NCBI GenBank assembly: GCA_029202845.1
Contig: CP119315.1
Location: forward strand, 2,511,001 to 2,575,000
Length of the DNA: 64,000 nt
Origin: Candidatus Sphingomonas colombiensis
Lineage (GTDB): Bacteria; Pseudomonadota; Alphaproteobacteria; Sphingomonadales; Sphingomonadaceae
Reading direction: 5' to 3'
Of the stretch, positions 1 through 7,666 are shown in pieces. Below the pieces are notes generated by a model that had not been told where the DNA came from, did not search any database, and saw only the letters and a program-made list of their open reading frames with translations. The first letter of the stretch is position 1. Each line of letters starts with the position of its first letter. Position numbers and translations under genes: made by a program.

Positions 1-185
1 CCATCCTCGGTCAGCGAGAGTTTGCGGGTAGTGCGTTGTACCAGCCGGGCGCCGAGGATGCGCTCCAGCTCGGCAAGCCGCTCACTGACAACCGACTTGG
101 CGAGGCCCATGCGCCGCGCGGCCTCGCTGATCGATCCCGCATCCGTCACCGCGACGAACGCGGCTACGCCTTCGAGCTTCATCAT
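1..185 (-). CDS. LysR-family transcriptional regulator, N-terminal fragment
   Basis: Reading leftwards from an ATG at 185 gives about 61 residues that form a LysR-type winged helix-turn-helix: the opening MKLEGVAAFVAV, then GSISEAARRMGLAKSVVSER, then a wing ending in TTRKLSLTEDG. The rest of the gene lies outside the window. LysR proteins usually regulate a divergently transcribed neighbour, and the hydrolase beginning at 302 is divergent, so it is a plausible target. The 116-base gap would hold both promoters. Effector and substrate cannot be judged from the fragment. Confidence 0.85.
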   Translation of the reverse strand, partial: MMKLEGVAAFVAVTDAGSISEAARRMGLAKSVVSERLAELERILGARLVQRTTRKLSLTED

Positions 186-301
186 CGTTCGGTATTCCCG
201 AAAATCGCTTCCAGCTTTCGCCGGCTAGTGGGGACGATGCGCCTGCGCCATCTTCCTGTCCAGAACGCGGCCGTTGCTGCGTGCAAACAGGGAAGCATCC
301 G

Positions 302-1216
302 ATGTTTCGCAAACTCTCCGGCATCGCGCTGATGCTGTTGCCGTTACCGGTTGTCGCGCAGGTCCAGCCATTCCCCGCGAGCTTCCATGTCGAGGAGGTG
401 CCGACCAACGGCACCACGCTCCATGTGCGGATCGGGGGCAGGGGCCCGGCGGTAGTGTTGCTCCACGGTTATGGCGAGACAGGCGACATGTGGGCGCCGC
501 TCGCCGCCGATCTGGCGCGCGATCACACGGTTATCGTTCCCGATTTGCGCGGGCTTGGTTTGTCCGCGCGGCCGGCCGGCGGGTATGACAAGAAAACGCA
601 GGGACGCGACATCGCCGGTTTGCTCGACGCGGTGCACGTAAAGCGGGCCGATCTCGTCACCCATGATATCGGCAATATGGTCGGCTACGCCTTTGCCGCA
701 CAGTATCGCGCACGGGTCACCCGGTTCGTGCCGATGGACGCGCCGCTGCCCGGCGTGGGCCCGTGGGAGGAAATCCTGAAGAACCCGCTGCTCTGGCATT
801 TCCGCTTCGGCGGCCCTGACATGGAGCGATTGGTGGCCGGGCGCGAGCGCATCTACCTCGACCGCTTCTGGAACGAATTTTCCGCGACGCCGGCGAAATT
901 CAGCGAGGCCTCACGCGAGCATTACGCCGCGCTCTATGCATTGCCCGGCGCGATGCATGCCGGCTTCGCCCAATTCGCGGCGTTTGATCAGGATGCGATC
1001 GATGATAAGGCGTTCCTCGCGGAAGGCAAGCTGGCCATGCCGGTGCTGGCGATCGGCGGCGCGAAATCGTTCGGCCCGACGATGGCGACCGTGATGCGTG
1101 CCGCGGCGAGCAATGTCGAAGAGGCTGTGGTGCCCGATTCCGGCCATTGGCTGATGGAAGAGCAGCCGGCTTACACGGTCACGCTGGTGCGCAAGTTCCT
1201 AGACGGCGGTAATTGA
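302..1216 (+). CDS. Exported alpha/beta hydrolase, epoxide hydrolase-like
   Basis: The 304-residue protein starts with a probable signal peptide (MFRKLSGIALMLLPLPVVAQ) and continues as an alpha/beta hydrolase. The oxyanion-hole segment LLHGYGETGDMW is followed by a nucleophile elbow reading THDIGNMVGY, where an Asp takes the nucleophile position as in epoxide hydrolases and haloalkane dehalogenases rather than the Ser of esterases. The C-terminal PDSGHWLMEEQP supplies the catalytic His. An upstream GTG at 281 is in frame, but the ATG at 302 has GGAA upstream and begins the signal peptide, so it is preferred. Periplasmic location and a hydrolytic role on epoxide or halide substrates are inferred; the substrate is unknown. 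Confidence 0.8.
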   Translation: MFRKLSGIALMLLPLPVVAQVQPFPASFHVEEVPTNGTTLHVRIGGRGPAVVLLHGYGETGDMWAPLAADLARDHTVIVPDLRGLGLSARPAGGYDKKTQGRDIAGLLDAVHVKRADLVTHDIGNMVGYAFAAQYRARVTRFVPMDAPLPGVGPWEEILKNPLLWHFRFGGPDMERLVAGRERIYLDRFWNEFSATPAKFSEASREHYAALYALPGAMHAGFAQFAAFDQDAIDDKAFLAEGKLAMPVLAIGGAKSFGPTMATVMRAAASNVEEAVVPDSGHWLMEEQPAYTVTLVRKFLDGGN

Positions 1217-1232
1217 GCGAGCGGCAACGACA

Positions 1233-1538
1233 TCAAACATAGCGCGGAATAGGGCCGAGCTGCGGCGTCTGGTCGGGCAGCTCGATCACCATTTCGTCGA
1301 CATAGCACCAACCCCATCCCTCCGGCGGATCATAGCCCTCAATGATCGGATGATGCGTCGCATGAAAATGCGCCGTGGCGTGACGGTGGGGTGAATCGTC
1401 GCAGCAGCCGACATGGCCGCAGCTGCGGCAGATACGCAGGTGAACCCATGGGCTGCCCAGCGCGAGACACTCCTCGCAGCCCCGCGCGCTGGGCGTAACC
1501 TGATTGATCGTCATCCTGTGGATACAGCCTGCCATCAT
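1233..1538 (-). CDS. UBP-type zinc finger protein
   Basis: This 101-residue protein is essentially one zinc finger of the ubiquitin-hydrolase (UBP) type. Cys and His residues follow the family order: an early C-x-H pair, C-x2-C near 21-24, C-x2-C with further Cys near 37-46, then a His-rich stretch at 51-63. Bacterial stand-alone copies have no known ubiquitin partner. Its start codon overlaps the stop of the flavoprotein gene at 1535 by four bases (ATGA), so the two are translationally coupled. A redox or nucleotide-signalling accessory role is inference only. Confidence 0.85.
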   Translation of the reverse strand: MMAGCIHRMTINQVTPSARGCEECLALGSPWVHLRICRSCGHVGCCDDSPHRHATAHFHATHHPIIEGYDPPEGWGWCYVDEMVIELPDQTPQLGPIPRYV

Positions 1539-3193
1539 CCTGTCTCCGGGGGAGCGCGCTTCGCCAGCGCGATGTGAATCTGGGCGACCACCGCCGCGCC
1601 TTCGCCCACGGCGGCGGCGACGCGCTTGGTGGAGCCGGCACGGACGTCGCCAATCGCGAACACGCCGCCCCGGCTCGTTTCCAGCGGCAGTGTCGACCGG
1701 CCGGTCACCACGAACCCCTTGCCATCGGTCTCCACGCAGTCCTGCAGCCAGCCGGCATTGGGGTCTGCGCCGATGAACAGGAAGATGTGGCGCAGCGCAC
1801 GGCGATCCGTGCTGCCATCCGCCCGGTTGCGGAAGATCGCGGCCTTCAGGCCGCTCGCGGCATCGCCTTCGAGCCCCGCAATCTCGGTGCCGACATGCAC
1901 GGTGACGTTCGGCAGCGCCGCGATGCGATCGATCAGATAGCGCGACATCGTCGCCGACAGATCGCGCCGCACGATCAGATGCAGCCGCTTCACCCGAGGG
2001 GCGAGAAACACCACCGCCTGCCCGGCGGAATTGCCTCCACCGACCAGCGCCACTTCTTCACCAGCGCATAATTTCGCCTCGATCGGCGATGCCCAATAGG
2101 AAATGCCGGCGCCCTCGAACATCGCGAGATTGGGAATGTCGGGCCGGCGATAGCGCGCGCCCGACGCGATGATGACCGTGCGCGATCGGATGCGGCGATC
2201 GCCCGGCAGTTCGAGCGCCAGCGGGTCGCCGGGGCCGCCTTCATAGCCACAATCCAGCCGCATCACCTCGAGCGGGATCGCGATCTCGGCACCGAACTTC
2301 AACGCCTGATTGAACGCGCGCCCGGCGAGTGCCTGTCCCGAAATGCCGGTCGGGAAGCCGAGATAGTTTTCGATCCGTGCGGACGCTCCCGCCTGTCCGC
2401 CCATCGCGCGTTCGTCGAGCACGATCACCGACAGCCCTTCCGAGGCGGCATAAACGGCGGCGGCGAGCCCGGCGGGCCCCGCGCCGACGATCGCCACGTC
2501 GTAGAGCATTTCCGGATCGAGATCGGGTGTCATGCCAAGGCAGGCGGCAACCTCGGCATTGCTTGGCCGCTTCAGGATCGAGCCGCTAGGGCAGACGATC
2601 AGCGGCAATTCGTCCGGCTGCACGCCGATGCGCTCCACCAATGCCTTGCCTTCCTCGTCCGAAGCGGCGTCGAGGACGAGATTGGGGTAGCCGCTGCGGG
2701 TCAGAAACCCCTGAATCCGGGTGATGTCGGGGCTGCCCGGTATGCCGATCAGAATGGTGCCCGCGCCACCTTCCTCGATCAGGCCGACCCGGCGCAGGAT
2801 CAGCGCGCGCATGACGATTTCGCCAACCTCGGCCGATCCCACCATCAGCGCGCGCAAATGCGCAGCGTCGAACGGCAATGCGGTGCACCCGTCCGGGCCG
2901 GCGCGCCCGTTGGCCATGGAAGGTCGCCCCGAAAGCTGGTTGACCTCTCCGCTCAACTGACCAACGCCATGGACGGTGACGACCGCCTCACGGCTCAATC
3001 CGTCACGGCGCGTGACATGGATCGTTCCCGCCAGCACCAGCCACGCCGGGGCGCCCTGTTCACCGATGGCATAGGCCAGCTCGTTCGGCGCGAACGCGCG
3101 CGCGGGGCCGCTGGCGAAGCGCGATGCCGTCTCCATCTGCGCAGCGTCGAGCACGGGGAACATCTGATATTCGCGGGTGCCAAGCGTGCTCAT
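1535..3193 (-). CDS. Cyclic-nucleotide-binding domain/thioredoxin reductase-like FAD oxidoreductase
   Basis: The 552-residue protein has three parts: a cNMP-binding-like domain (about 10-135), a thioredoxin/glutaredoxin-like segment without a CxxC (about 140-215), and a thioredoxin-reductase-type flavoprotein core from about 228. The FAD site reads VAIVGAGPAGLAAAVYAA, the NADPH site VALVGGGNSAG, and the C-terminal FAD motif FAIGDVRAGSTKRVAAAVGEG. The redox-active CxxC of true TrxB, expected after GISYWA, is replaced by SPIEAKLC, so classical thioredoxin reduction is unlikely. It may be a ferredoxin/NADP-type reductase or a ligand-gated diaphorase. It is coupled to the UBP finger downstream. 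Confidence 0.85.
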   Translation of the reverse strand: MSTLGTREYQMFPVLDAAQMETASRFASGPARAFAPNELAYAIGEQGAPAWLVLAGTIHVTRRDGLSREAVVTVHGVGQLSGEVNQLSGRPSMANGRAGPDGCTALPFDAAHLRALMVGSAEVGEIVMRALILRRVGLIEEGGAGTILIGIPGSPDITRIQGFLTRSGYPNLVLDAASDEEGKALVERIGVQPDELPLIVCPSGSILKRPSNAEVAACLGMTPDLDPEMLYDVAIVGAGPAGLAAAVYAASEGLSVIVLDERAMGGQAGASARIENYLGFPTGISGQALAGRAFNQALKFGAEIAIPLEVMRLDCGYEGGPGDPLALELPGDRRIRSRTVIIASGARYRRPDIPNLAMFEGAGISYWASPIEAKLCAGEEVALVGGGNSAGQAVVFLAPRVKRLHLIVRRDLSATMSRYLIDRIAALPNVTVHVGTEIAGLEGDAASGLKAAIFRNRADGSTDRRALRHIFLFIGADPNAGWLQDCVETDGKGFVVTGRSTLPLETSRGGVFAIGDVRAGSTKRVAAAVGEGAAVVAQIHIALAKRAPPETG

Positions 3194-3454
3194 GCGTGTC
3201 CGCCGATCAGGGGCGTTGCCAACGCTGCTTCGATGCCGATGACAAGTGCGAGAACAAGCATGCCAGCCGCCTCCGCGATATCGGCGGGGATGGTCCCACG
3301 CCTTGCGTGCGTCGTCAAACAGCTACCGCAATATCCCGTATATCGATGGGCCGCGGCGTGCGGTATTTTCGCTCGCCCACGGGCCAGTCATCCGAGTCTT
3401 TTGTCAGCAACCGCGCCGCAGCCCCGCCGGCCGCGCCAACGGAAGGATCGATCC

Positions 3455-4279
3455 ATGCCTCGCATCACCGTGAAAGACGGCACCGAAATCTTCTACAAGG
3501 ATTGGGGAACGGGGCAACCGATCGTCTTCCATCATGGCTGGCCGCTCAGCGCGGACGATTGGGATGCGCAGATGCTGTTCTTCCTGGGTGAAGGCTATCG
3601 CGTGATCGCGCATGATCGCCGTGGTCACGGTCGCTCGACGCAGACCGCGATCGGCAATGACATGGACACTTACGCCGCGGATGTGATCGAACTGGCCGCC
3701 GCGCTCGATCTGCGGGGCGCGGTTCATATCGGCCATTCGACCGGCGGGGGCGAGGTCGCCCGCTATGTCGCGCGCGCCGAGCCCGGTCGCGTTTCCAAGG
3801 CGGTGCTGATCAGCGCGGTTCCGCCGATCATGCTTCGGTCGGACAAGAACCCCGGCGGGCTCCCGATCGAGGTGTTCGACGGTTTCCGCGCGCAGCTCAT
3901 GGCCAATCGCGCGCAACTCTATATCGAGGTGCCGAGCGGCCCGTTCTTCGGCTTCAACCGTCCAAACGCGAAGGTATCGCAAGGCGTTATCAACAATTGG
4001 TGGCGGCAGGGAATGATCGGCGGCGCCAAGGCGCAATATGATTGCATCGCCGCTTTCTCGGAGACCGATTTTACCGATGATCTGAAGGCGATCGACGTGC
4101 CTGTGCTCGTCATGCACGGCGATGACGATCAGATCGTCCCCTATGCCGATTCCGCGCCACTAACGGTCAAGCTGCTCAAGCATGGCGCGCTCAGGACCTA
4201 TCCCGGCTTCCCGCACGGCATGTGCACCACCCACGCGGAGACGATCAACCCGGACCTCCTCGCCTTTATCCGCGGCTAA
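3455..4279 (+). CDS. Alpha/beta hydrolase, non-haem chloroperoxidase-like
   Basis: The 274-residue cytoplasmic protein matches the cofactor-free haloperoxidase/aryl esterase branch of alpha/beta hydrolases. It has the oxyanion segment HHGWPLSADDW, the DRRGHGRS turn, the nucleophile elbow GHSTGGGE with Ser, an acid loop VLVMHGDDDQIVPY and the catalytic His in FPHGMC. The ATG at 3455 is chosen because GGAAGG lies eight bases before it and the family N-terminus (ITVKDGTEIFYKDWG) begins right there; the longer in-frame extension upstream is GC-rich noise. Members catalyse ester hydrolysis and, with peroxide and acetate, perhydrolysis; the natural substrate is usually unknown. The DUF5996 gene starts one base after its stop. 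Confidence 0.88.
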   Translation: MPRITVKDGTEIFYKDWGTGQPIVFHHGWPLSADDWDAQMLFFLGEGYRVIAHDRRGHGRSTQTAIGNDMDTYAADVIELAAALDLRGAVHIGHSTGGGEVARYVARAEPGRVSKAVLISAVPPIMLRSDKNPGGLPIEVFDGFRAQLMANRAQLYIEVPSGPFFGFNRPNAKVSQGVINNWWRQGMIGGAKAQYDCIAAFSETDFTDDLKAIDVPVLVMHGDDDQIVPYADSAPLTVKLLKHGALRTYPGFPHGMCTTHAETINPDLLAFIRG

Positions 4280-4280
4280 G

Positions 4281-5213
4281 ATGCGAGAGCACGGCTGGCC
4301 GGATCTGGATTTCCCCGCGTGGCGCGATACGGCTCTGACGTTGCAGCTTTGGGTGCAAATCGTCGGCAAGATCCGGCTCGCGCTCACGCCGTGGCTTAAT
4401 CACGGCTGGCAGGTGCCGCTTTATGTTACCGCGCGCGGGCTGGGGACGTCGAGCATCCCGTGCGGGGATGCGCTGATCGACATCGAATTCGATTTTGTCG
4501 ACCATCGTCTCGTCTGCCGTCACAGCGGCGGGGCTGTGCGAACCGTGGCGCTGCGCCCGATATCGGTCGCGACATTTTACCAGGAGCTGCTGGCGGCACT
4601 GGATGTGACGGTCGCGATCAATCCGCTGCCCAACGAGGTGCCCGATCCGATCCCGTTCGACCAGGATCACACACATGCCAGCTATGACCCCGACGCCGCG
4701 TGGCGCTTCTGGCAGGTGCTTGTTCGGGTGAGCCAGGTGTTCGGACTGTTTCGCAGCGGATTTCTGGGCAAGGCCAGCCCGGTACATCTGTTTTGAGGGA
4801 GCTTCGATCTTGCGGTGACGCGCTTTTCGGGGCGGCGCGCGCCGCTTCATCCGGGTGGCGTGCCGGGACTGCCGGACGAGGTGACGCGCGAAGCCTATTC
4901 GCACGAACTCAGCAGCGCCGGCTTCTGGCCCGGAAGCGACCCTTACCCGCACGCCGCCTTTTATTCCTATGCCTATCCCGAACCGCCCGGCTTCCGCACG
5001 CATCCGATGCCAGCGGGCGCAGCGTTCGATTCCACGCTTGGCGAGTTCGTTTTGCGATACGACGTAGTGCGTAATGCGCCGGACCCCGGCGCGCTGCTGC
5101 TCGAATTCCTCACCGCCAGCTACACGGCCGCGGCCGATTGCGGCCGTTGGGATCGAACGGCGCTTGAATGTTCGCTGGGGCTTCCCGGTCGACCACGCGT
5201 CGTGAAGGGATAA
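4281..5213 (+). pseudogene. DUF5996 family gene interrupted by an in-frame TGA
   Basis: Two open stretches, 4281-4796 and 4815-5213, lie in one frame and together give the full length of about 310 residues of a DUF5996 protein. The first half includes WPDLDFPAWRDTALTLQLWV and ends at SPVHLF; the second resumes with GSFDLAVTRFSGRRAP. Family members carry Trp between these parts (FWGSFDLAVTRFSG), so the TGA at 4794-4796 is a TGG-to-TGA change at a conserved Trp. No frameshift is present. The function of the family is unknown. If real, the mutation removes the C-terminal 139 residues; readthrough or a sequencing error are alternatives. It starts one base after the hydrolase stop. Confidence 0.85.
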
Positions 5214-5396
5214 TCCTGACGAGGCATCGTGGTTCAGGTGCATGGAGCAGGGCGATATATCTGCCCCCGAAGCGGGCCATCACTGTTGGCGCGGGTGCTT
5301 CGACTCCGGCCGTCGCTGCCCGGCCAAACCCGGATCAGCGCCGATGAAGCGCGAGACCGTCGGGCGGCGATCCTCCGCAAACCGCGCGGACATACG

Positions 5397-5432
5397 AAAA
5401 AGGGCGACGAACCGAAGTTCGCCGCCCCTTTT
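5397..5432. terminator. Rho-independent, probably bidirectional terminator
   Basis: A near-perfect inverted repeat, AAAAGGGCGACGAA against TTCGCCGCCCCTTTT, forms a GC-rich stem flanked by A and T tracts on both sides. It lies 21 bases beyond the stop of the minus-strand Flp pilin gene and downstream of the plus-strand DUF5996 gene, so it can end transcripts from both directions. Confidence 0.8.
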
Positions 5433-5452
5433 CGTCTTTGAAACGCTGAAGC

Positions 5453-5620
5453 TTACGAGGTCTTCAGGTTCGAAGAAACGTTGCTGAACGTCGAGGACAG
5501 CTTGCCGCCCAGGGTCGTCATCGCGGAAATGGCTGCAACGGCGATGAGCGCGGCGATCAGGCCGTATTCAATCGCGGTGGCGCCCTTGGAATTCTTCAGG
5601 AAAGTGCGGATCTTCTGCAT
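5453..5620 (-). CDS. Flp family type IVb pilin
   Basis: The 55-residue protein is a typical Flp/TadA-system pilin: a short basic leader MQKIRTFLKNSKG, the prepilin-peptidase site before ATAIEYGLI with the conserved Glu and Tyr, a hydrophobic helix, and a short polar tail. GGAG lies seven bases before the ATG. After cleavage by a CpaA/TadV-type peptidase it would assemble into bundle-forming adhesive pili. No cpa/tad assembly genes are present in the window, so the machinery must be encoded elsewhere. A terminator follows at 5397-5432. Confidence 0.92.
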   Translation of the reverse strand: MQKIRTFLKNSKGATAIEYGLIAALIAVAAISAMTTLGGKLSSTFSNVSSNLKTS

Positions 5621-5758
5621 GTTCGATCTCCAATGCTAGTCCAAAGCTTCAGTCACCCGGCTGAATCGAGGGTCCCCTATCCAGCAAGCGAATCGATAGA
5701 ATGTTGAGGTTGAGGAATGTTTAAGGGCGAAAAATCTTTGTCGCCGCAAAACGAAAGC

Positions 5759-5965
5759 TCAGCTCGCTTTCGAGACCTTGGTGCTGACATTGTTCCACAT
5801 GTCGGTGGTCGCTGACGCGACCTCCATGAAGCTGGCGATCATCGCGATCACGATCACCGCAAGGATCAGGCCATATTCGATCGCCGTCGCACCGCGGCGA
5901 TCGCGCCACAGGTGCGCGCGAACACTGCGATTCCGTGCGGGACGTGATGGCCACTTCGCGAACAT
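5759..5965 (-). CDS. Second Flp family type IVb pilin
   Basis: The 68-residue protein carries the same cleavage region (RRGATAIEYGLI) and hydrophobic helix (AVIVIAMIASFMEVA) as the pilin at 5453-5620, but has a longer basic leader and a different tail. It lies 138 bases upstream of that gene on the same strand, so the two are probably paralogues from a tandem duplication that has diverged. No good Shine-Dalgarno sequence precedes the ATG at 5965, so the exact start is less certain. It may be a minor pilin. Confidence 0.8.
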   Translation of the reverse strand: MFAKWPSRPARNRSVRAHLWRDRRGATAIEYGLILAVIVIAMIASFMEVASATTDMWNNVSTKVSKAS

Positions 5966-6004
5966 GGGTTAAAGATGACAGATCACCCTTAACGAAATGT
6001 CGAC

Positions 6005-6451
6005 ATGCTTCCCGAAATCGAACTTTTTCCCGTCGTCGCCGTCGCGCTAACCGACGCGGCTGGTCGCGTGCTGGTGCAGCGCCGGCCGGAGGGAAAAACA
6101 CTGGCCGGCCTGTGGGAGTTCCCCGGCGGAAAGATCGAGCGCGGCGAGTCGCCCGAAGCCGCGCTGTGCCGGGAACTGCACGAGGAACTGGGCATTACGG
6201 TGGCGCCGGGCGATCTCGCGCCGGTTACGTTCGCTAGCGAACCCCGTGGCGAGCGGCACATGATCCTGATGCTCTATCGCTGCCGGCGCTGGATCGGATC
6301 GCCGCAACCGCTGGAGGCGGCGGCGCTGCGCTGGGAAGATGTGGATTCGCTTTCCGTCTTGCCCATGCCTTCGGCGGACATTCCGCTTGCGGCGGCTTTG
6401 CGCGCGGGGCGCGAGCAACCGTCAGAGTTCGGGCGCGTCGTCGGCGATTGA
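6005..6451 (+). CDS. mutT: MutT/Nudix hydrolase, 8-oxo-dGTP diphosphatase
   Basis: The 148-residue protein has the complete Nudix box at residues 42-64 (GKIERGESPEAALCRELHEE followed by LGI) with every metal-binding Glu in place. The preceding GRVLVQRRPEGKTLAGLWEF is typical of MutT, which hydrolyses 8-oxo-dGTP to the monophosphate and prevents A:T to C:G transversions. Length fits the family. Its 3' end overlaps the convergent histidine kinase gene by 30 bases, so antisense interference between the two transcripts is possible. Other Nudix substrates cannot be excluded. Confidence 0.88.
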   Translation: MLPEIELFPVVAVALTDAAGRVLVQRRPEGKTLAGLWEFPGGKIERGESPEAALCRELHEELGITVAPGDLAPVTFASEPRGERHMILMLYRCRRWIGSPQPLEAAALRWEDVDSLSVLPMPSADIPLAAALRAGREQPSEFGRVVGD

Positions 6452-7492
6452 TCTGTCGCGCCGGGCGATCGCGAGCGGAAAATGAAGGGTCGCGATTGTC
6501 TTCCCTTCGCGGCGTGCGAGCGCGATATCCCCGCCAAGTTGTGAGGCAAGCGCCGCGACCAGCCTTTGCCCCATATGCCCCTTTTCGATCGGCGCGGCGG
6601 CCAAACCGATCCCATCGTCACTCACCGTCAATTGCATCGCGTCGGGACGAAAGGGGTGGGGCCGCAGAAGCACGGCGACGTTGCCGGGGCGATCATCGGG
6701 ATAGGAGTGTTTCGCGATATTGGTCAGCAATTCATTGGTGATCAGCCCGATGATCACCGCCTGAGACAGTGGCACCGCGCATTTGTCCGCCTCCAGCCGG
6801 AGGGCGATCGGGCGCATGTTGAAGCGCGTCAGCCGCATATCGTCGCACAAATTGCCGAGGAAGGCGCTCAAATCCACCCGCTCGCTGGTCGCCTCATCCA
6901 CTCGCAGACGCTGATAGACGCGGCCCAGCACCACCATGCGCGAGACGATGCTGTCGATCGCGGCCGCCGTTTCGGGATTGTCCGATTGCCGCGCGGTCAT
7001 CGTCGCGGTGGAAACCAGCATCGAAAGATCATTCGCCAGACGATGCGACAATTCGCGCAACAGGGCGGCGGAGCGATCCTGCGCGGCACGGGCGAATCGC
7101 AATTCGGAGGTCAGCAGATCATGCTCGCGTTTCGCGCGGCCCGCATACCATGAGACGAGTAGCCCGAGGATCACGGTCGCGATCAGCCCCAGGGCATCGG
7201 TGGGATCGGGCACGGCCAGCCCCTGGCCGGGAAGCGCGAAGGCAAGCGCCAGCGTGCCGAATCCCACGCCCGCCAGCCCCGGTCCGCGCCCTCCCGCAAT
7301 CGCGATCACGACGAATGCCAGGGCCATGAAAATGAACAGCAAGCGGAGGTGTTCGGGCGCGAAATGCACCATCCCGAATGTCACCGCCGCAATCAACGCA
7401 AGCGCGCCTGCAGACAGGAAGAGCGAGCGGCGGAGCAAGGGCGTCACGGCAGTTTCTCCCACCAGCCCCGAAGCGAACTGATTTCCAGACAC
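6422..7492 (-). CDS. Membrane sensor histidine kinase (HisKA_2 type)
   Basis: The 356-residue protein starts with a GTG and has about four hydrophobic segments in residues 20-118, resembling the DUF4118 sensor module. A short coiled linker leads to an H-box ELSHRL with the phosphoacceptor His at about 150, typical of HisKA_2/HWE-like kinases, and then an ATPase domain with N-box NELLTNIAKH and G-box DDGIGL. It probably autophosphorylates and signals to a PhyR-like or single-domain receiver. No receiver gene is adjacent. The gene is divergent from the RND efflux operon and convergent with mutT, which it overlaps by 30 bases. Confidence 0.85.
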   Translation of the reverse strand: MSGNQFASGLVGETAVTPLLRRSLFLSAGALALIAAVTFGMVHFAPEHLRLLFIFMALAFVVIAIAGGRGPGLAGVGFGTLALAFALPGQGLAVPDPTDALGLIATVILGLLVSWYAGRAKREHDLLTSELRFARAAQDRSAALLRELSHRLANDLSMLVSTATMTARQSDNPETAAAIDSIVSRMVVLGRVYQRLRVDEATSERVDLSAFLGNLCDDMRLTRFNMRPIALRLEADKCAVPLSQAVIIGLITNELLTNIAKHSYPDDRPGNVAVLLRPHPFRPDAMQLTVSDDGIGLAAAPIEKGHMGQRLVAALASQLGGDIALARREGKTIATLHFPLAIARRDRSIADDAPEL

Positions 7493-7666
7493 GTGCTGAT
7501 CGGGTGCGAGTATGCGCCTGCTTGCTTACGCTGGCCTTACTCCGCTCGACGCGCGGTGGAAGTGGCGTAATGTCCATGTAAGCGCTAGCAAATAAAGCGC
7601 CCGAAACGGGCTCGTCGATCGGCGAGCGATAACAACAGCCAGCAGCGAGCAGGGCGCTTGACCGAC

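Noticed and set aside
2858..3454. Long upstream extension of the chloroperoxidase-like gene
   Set aside because: It is in frame and open but lies antisense to the flavoprotein gene, has no family similarity, and a good ribosome site precedes the ATG at 3455.
4794..4796. TGA as a selenocysteine codon
   Set aside because: The family has Trp at this site and the surrounding residues show no Cys/Sec redox motif; a point mutation or sequencing error is simpler.
7658..7666. TTG at 7658 as start of the adaptor
   Set aside because: It is possible, but the ATG three codons later is more usual; kept only as an alternative.
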